Source of the DNA: Pyrodictiaceae archaeon | Lineage (GTDB): Archaea > Thermoproteota > Thermoprotei_A > Sulfolobales > Pyrodictiaceae | Reading direction: 5' to 3' | NCBI GenBank assembly: GCA_027046525.1 | Contig: JALTYD010000259.1 | Location: 1-8,576, forward strand | DNA length: 8,576 nucleotides | Shown here: positions 6,278 through 8,576 of the stretch, one piece after another | Layout of the letters: each line of letters starts with the position of its first letter | Numbering within the stretch: position 1 is the stretch's first letter | The notes under the pieces: model-generated | Seen by the model: the letters and a program-made list of their open reading frames with translations, nothing else | The model's database searches: none | What the model was told of the DNA's origin: nothing | Program-made: the position numbers and the translations under genes

Positions 6278-6381
6278 GTTCTGTTTATAGTTCAGACTTC
6301 TCTAGCTTTAACCCATCTTATCTCTGAACGTTCATTCTATTTACTACACAATACACATAGTAACAGGGAGATATAAATAAG
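6278..6381 (+). other. ndk to YchF-like GTPase intergenic region
   Basis: A 104-base gap. The first 40 bases are pyrimidine-rich (short T runs at 6286-6288 and 6307-6309) and could end the ndk transcript. TTTATA at 6285-6290 and CTATTTACTA at 6337-6346 are weak TATA candidates for the next gene. An eight-base palindrome GAACGTTC lies at 6326-6333. GGGAG at 6366-6370 is the probable ribosome site for the GTG start at 6382, with an 11-base A/T-rich spacer. Confidence 0.4.
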
Positions 6382-7620
6382 GTGGTAAACCTGCCTCCAC
6401 CAGATAAAGTCATAGGCATAATAGGGAAAACTAATGTAGGAAAATCAACGCTATTTGCTGCAGCTACTCTAAGCCCTGTTGAAATCGAAAATAGACCATT
6501 CGTAACACTCAATCCACATGTTGGCATAGGATATGTCAAAATACCATGTATTCACAAGAAACTAGGTTTACCTAGCTGTAACCCGCAGAAAGGCTTTTGC
6601 GAAGCAGGCTGGCGTTTTATCCCTGTAAAACTGGTGGATATCCCAGGTCTTATCCCTGGCGCCCATGAGGGTAAAGGTCTTGGAAATAAATTTTTAGATT
6701 CAATCAGACAGGCAGATGCTAATATCTTCATAGTAGATGCAGCTGGTTCTACTGATGCGCAAGGAAACCCTGTTTCTCCTGGCACCTATAGTCCTATAGA
6801 AGAAATTGTATGGTTAGAGAAGGAGCTTGATGAGTGGATAGCTAGTATTATAGCGAGTGACTGGAGCCGCTTCTCACGTAGAGTTTCCACCTCTGGTGTT
6901 AATCCTGTTGATGCATTAACACAGAGACTTAGTGGGTTAAGTGTATATAAAGAAAATATTCAATATGCTCTTGAATATTCTGGTTTATCAAAGAAGCCTC
7001 TCGTAAACTGGACTAATGAAGACATCAAAAAATTTGCTCAAGGCATAAGAAAGTCAAAGCCTATAGTTATTGCTGCAAATAAGATAGATTTACCACAAGC
7101 AGAAGATAACATAAAAGAAATGAAGAAAACACTGAAAGATTATATTATTGTACCTATTAGTGCACTAGCAGAGCTCGTACTAAGAAAAGCTTCACGTGCT
7201 GGACTAATAGAGTATCTACCAGGGGATAACGATTTTAGAATAATTAATGAGAAAAAATTAACACCAAAGCAATTAAAAGGACTAGAGTATATTAGAGAGA
7301 ATGTTCTCAGAAAGTGGGGATCTACGGGTGTCCAAGAGCTTGTAAATAAGGTAGTCCTAGATAGAATGAAAATGATAGTAGTGTATCCTGTGGAAGATCC
7401 GACTCACTACACGGACACAAAAGGTAATGTTCTACCAGATGCATATCTAGTACCAAGAGGTACAACTGCGCGCAACTTAGCTTATATGATTCACACAGAT
7501 CTTGGAGAGAACTTTCTCTATGCTATTGATGCTATAAAGTCTATACGTATAAGTGCTGAGCATGTACTAGACCATAACTCTGTTGTTAAAATAGTTGCTG
7601 TGACACGAAAACCAAAATAA
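6382..7620 (+). CDS. ychF: YchF/Obg-like translation-associated GTPase with C-terminal TGS domain
   Basis: A 412-residue P-loop protein of the Obg/YchF family, thought to bind ribosomes and respond to stress. From GTG 6382: P-loop G-K-T-N-V-G-K-S-T at 15-23; switch I P-F-V-T-L-N-P with T42; Walker B/G3 D-I-P-G-L at 86-90, with the hydrophobic substitution for catalytic Gln typical of Obg-like proteins; [10 protein letters not shown] at 93-102; G4 N-K-I-D at 233-236, which points to guanine specificity rather than the N-x-x-E seen in ATP-using YchF/OLA1; G5 S-A-L at 260-262; and a TGS domain from about 331 to 408. Three cysteines (C56, C66, C73) lie in the segment before G3, a spacing I recall as common in archaeal members. 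The protein is full length. Start is GTG; no other start codon lies before the P-loop. Alternative name: archaeal redox-regulated ATPase YchF. Confidence 0.92.
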   Translation: MVNLPPPDKVIGIIGKTNVGKSTLFAAATLSPVEIENRPFVTLNPHVGIGYVKIPCIHKKLGLPSCNPQKGFCEAGWRFIPVKLVDIPGLIPGAHEGKGLGNKFLDSIRQADANIFIVDAAGSTDAQGNPVSPGTYSPIEEIVWLEKELDEWIASIIASDWSRFSRRVSTSGVNPVDALTQRLSGLSVYKENIQYALEYSGLSKKPLVNWTNEDIKKFAQGIRKSKPIVIAANKIDLPQAEDNIKEMKKTLKDYIIVPISALAELVLRKASRAGLIEYLPGDNDFRIINEKKLTPKQLKGLEYIRENVLRKWGSTGVQELVNKVVLDRMKMIVVYPVEDPTHYTDTKGNVLPDAYLVPRGTTARNLAYMIHTDLGENFLYAIDAIKSIRISAEHVLDHNSVVKIVAVTRKPK

Positions 7621-7646
7621 GTATTTACAAACTTTGAGACCAACAA

Positions 7647-7656
7647 CATATATATT
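7647..7656 (+). promoter_or_regulatory. TATA box for L15e
   Basis: CATATATATT lies 38-47 bases before GTG 7694. A transcript start about 25 bases downstream, near 7678, gives a leader of roughly 16 bases that still contains GGGA. The box sits inside the upstream extension of the L15e reading frame (TTG 7634), arguing that the extension is not translated. Confidence 0.55.
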
Positions 7657-7682
7657 AGTTCTCCGGGTAAGGAAACTTCTGC

Positions 7683-7686
7683 GGGA
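7683..7686 (+). promoter_or_regulatory. Ribosome binding site deciding the L15e start
   Basis: GGGA followed by AGAAGAA stands seven bases before GTG 7694. It is a weak purine-rich site, but the only one close to the family's normal N-terminus. Confidence 0.4.
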
Positions 7687-7693
7687 AGAAGAA

Positions 7694-8374
7694 GTGGCAC
7701 AAGGATTATATCATTATCTCGCAGAGGCCTGGAAAAAGAGATACGAAGACCCAGAACTAGAAGCTGTCTGGAAGAAGAGACTCATAGAGTGGAGGAAGCA
7801 ACCTTCTATAGTCAGAATAGATAAACCTACACGACTAGATAGAGCTAGAAGACTGGGTTATAAAGACAAGCCTGGCGTTGTTATTGTTCGTGTAAAGATT
7901 AGAAAAGGAGGACTAAGTAGATCTAGGCCTAACAAAGGTAGGAGACCCAAAAGAATGGGTGTATATGGTTATTCTCCTGCTAAATCTGCTCGTCTCATCG
8001 CAGAAGAACGTGCAGCTAGAAAGTATCCAAACTTAGAAGTCCTAAATAGCTACTATGTTGCTGAAGATGGTATGTATGAATGGTATGAAGTTATCCTCTT
8101 AGATCCCCATCATCCATCTATATGTAATGATAGGGATTTGAATTGGATTTGCGAGAAACAACACAGAGGTAGGGTATTCAGAGGACTTACAAGTGCAGGT
8201 CGCCGCATGAGAGGCTTACTAAAAACAAGAGGACTACGGGGAACACACAATTATAAGTGGAAGAAGAAGCAAAGAGAACGCAGAGAAAGAAGAAGACATG
8301 AAGCACATAGAGGTGCTCGACTAATAGCACCTGATGAGATAAGGGAAAAATACCATAAAGGAGACCTTATGTAG
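7694..8374 (+). CDS. rpl15e: Large-subunit ribosomal protein L15e
   Basis: A 226-residue, very basic protein of the large subunit core, shared by archaea and eukaryotes. From GTG 7694: the N-terminal [11 protein letters not shown] at 5-15, [13 protein letters not shown] at 45-57, K-G-R-R-P-K-R-M-G at 81-89, [14 protein letters not shown] at 107-120, D-P-H-H-P at 137-141, L-N-W-I-C at 149-153 and [13 protein letters not shown] at 157-169. All match the family. After residue 180 comes a basic tail ([14 protein letters not shown]) of a kind I recall in crenarchaeal members, plus about 15 more residues at the very end; euryarchaeal proteins are nearer 195. The longest frame starts at TTG 7634, but its 20 extra residues cover the TATA box. 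A COG1325-like gene follows, a pairing known from the archaeal exosome neighbourhood. Confidence 0.96.
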   Translation: MAQGLYHYLAEAWKKRYEDPELEAVWKKRLIEWRKQPSIVRIDKPTRLDRARRLGYKDKPGVVIVRVKIRKGGLSRSRPNKGRRPKRMGVYGYSPAKSARLIAEERAARKYPNLEVLNSYYVAEDGMYEWYEVILLDPHHPSICNDRDLNWICEKQHRGRVFRGLTSAGRRMRGLLKTRGLRGTHNYKWKKKQRERRERRRHEAHRGARLIAPDEIREKYHKGDLM

Positions 8375-8481
8375 CTCTACTTATCCAGCACCTGGTACAA
8401 CGTTCTCTTACTATTTATTATAAACTTAAAGTACTAAAAAGACCTCTATACCTAATAACGATGATCTAAAAGGTGCTAATT
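8375..8481 (+). other. L15e to COG1325-like gene intergenic region with TATA-like box
   Basis: A 107-base gap. T-rich DNA at 8403-8419 could end the L15e transcript. ATTTATTATAAAC at 8413-8425 is a good TATA candidate, with a transcript start expected near 8447 and a leader of about 35 bases. A second AT-rich run follows at 8426-8440. AGGTG at 8471-8475, six bases before GTG 8482, is the ribosome site of the next gene. No RNA gene was seen. Confidence 0.5.
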
Positions 8482-8576
8482 GTGAAAAGATATCCAAAAA
8501 TAGTAGCAGTAGAGATAGCGATTCATGCACATGCTACTGAAGATTTAAACAAAGTAAAATCGGCATTAACTAACAT
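8482..8576 (+). CDS. COG1325-like RNA-binding, exosome-associated protein, N-terminal fragment (runs off window)
   Basis: Only 31 codons are present, so the call rests on a short N-terminus and on context. The translation begins K-R-Y-P-K-I-V-A-V-E-I-A-I-H-A-H-A-T-E-D, then N-K-V-K-S-A-L-T-N. The V-E-I-x-x-x-x-H-A-T-E-D-x-x-K-V-x-x-A-L pattern is the opening I recall for archaeal COG1325 proteins, predicted RNA-binding proteins linked by gene order to the exosome. Directly following L15e supports this, since L15e, COG1325 and RNase P protein genes often travel together in archaea. Start GTG 8482 has AGGTG with a six-base spacer; the in-frame GTG at 8473 lies within that site and is less likely. 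The next genes outside the window could be RNase P subunits, which is inference. Confidence 0.7.
   Translation, partial: MKRYPKIVAVEIAIHAHATEDLNKVKSALTN

Noticed and set aside
6326..6333. GAACGTTC palindrome between ndk and ychF
   Set aside because: Eight bases, single copy, no second half-site and no recognised regulator; expected by chance.
6371..6380. A TATA-like ATATAAATAA immediately before the YchF start
   Set aside because: A transcript start about 25 bases downstream would fall inside the coding sequence, with no alternative start codon before the P-loop. It is better read as the A/T-rich spacer between GGGAG and the GTG.
1..8576. High frequency of CTAG tetranucleotides throughout
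   Set aside because: Largely explained by frequent CTA leucine and TAG/TAGx codon junctions in AT-rich archaeal coding DNA; no clustering that suggests a special element.

Overview
The window looks like chromosome from a hyperthermophilic member of the Thermoproteota (Crenarchaeota), most likely Desulfurococcales or a close relative. Evidence: archaeal/eukaryotic-type ribosomal proteins (L7Ae, S28e, L24e, L15e), archaeal GluRS, type 2 IPP isomerase and GGPP synthase, AT-rich DNA dominated by ATA, AGA/AGG and CTA codons, TTG and GTG starts, short leaders with GGTG/GGAGG ribosome sites, and TATA-like boxes about 25-45 bp before several starts. The order or genus is a guess.

Layout. (1) 1-3807, plus strand: tail of fni (IPP isomerase), then GGPP synthase, a DUF2118-like protein of unknown function and glutamyl-tRNA synthetase, separated by 17-23 bases or overlapping. 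This joins archaeal lipid precursor synthesis to tRNA charging in one likely operon. (2) 3808-4833, plus strand: ribosomal proteins L7Ae, S28e and L24e. L7Ae has its own leader, and S28e-L24e has its own TATA box. (3) 4848-5720, minus strand: one EamA/DMT-type membrane transporter, convergent with L24e and divergent from ndk. (4) 5849-7620, plus strand: nucleoside diphosphate kinase and a YchF/Obg-like GTPase with a TGS domain. (5) 7694-8576, plus strand: ribosomal protein L15e, then the start of a COG1325-like RNA-binding/exosome-associated protein, running off the window.

Functionally this is mostly core information processing (ribosome, tRNA charging, translation GTPase, NTP supply, RNA processing) plus isoprenoid lipid synthesis. 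I see no mobile element, CRISPR array, tRNA, rRNA, toxin-antitoxin or defence system, and no new multi-gene system. The points that stand out are the transporter lodged inside an otherwise conserved ribosomal-protein/ndk neighbourhood, a lipoyl/biotinyl-hammerhead-like orphan between GGPP synthase and GluRS, and alternative inverted repeats in the L7Ae leader. Several starts need correction from the longest reading frame, because the upstream extension covers the gene's own promoter.

No gene-free stretch exceeds about 130 bases. All predictions come from reading the sequence; no database search was run.
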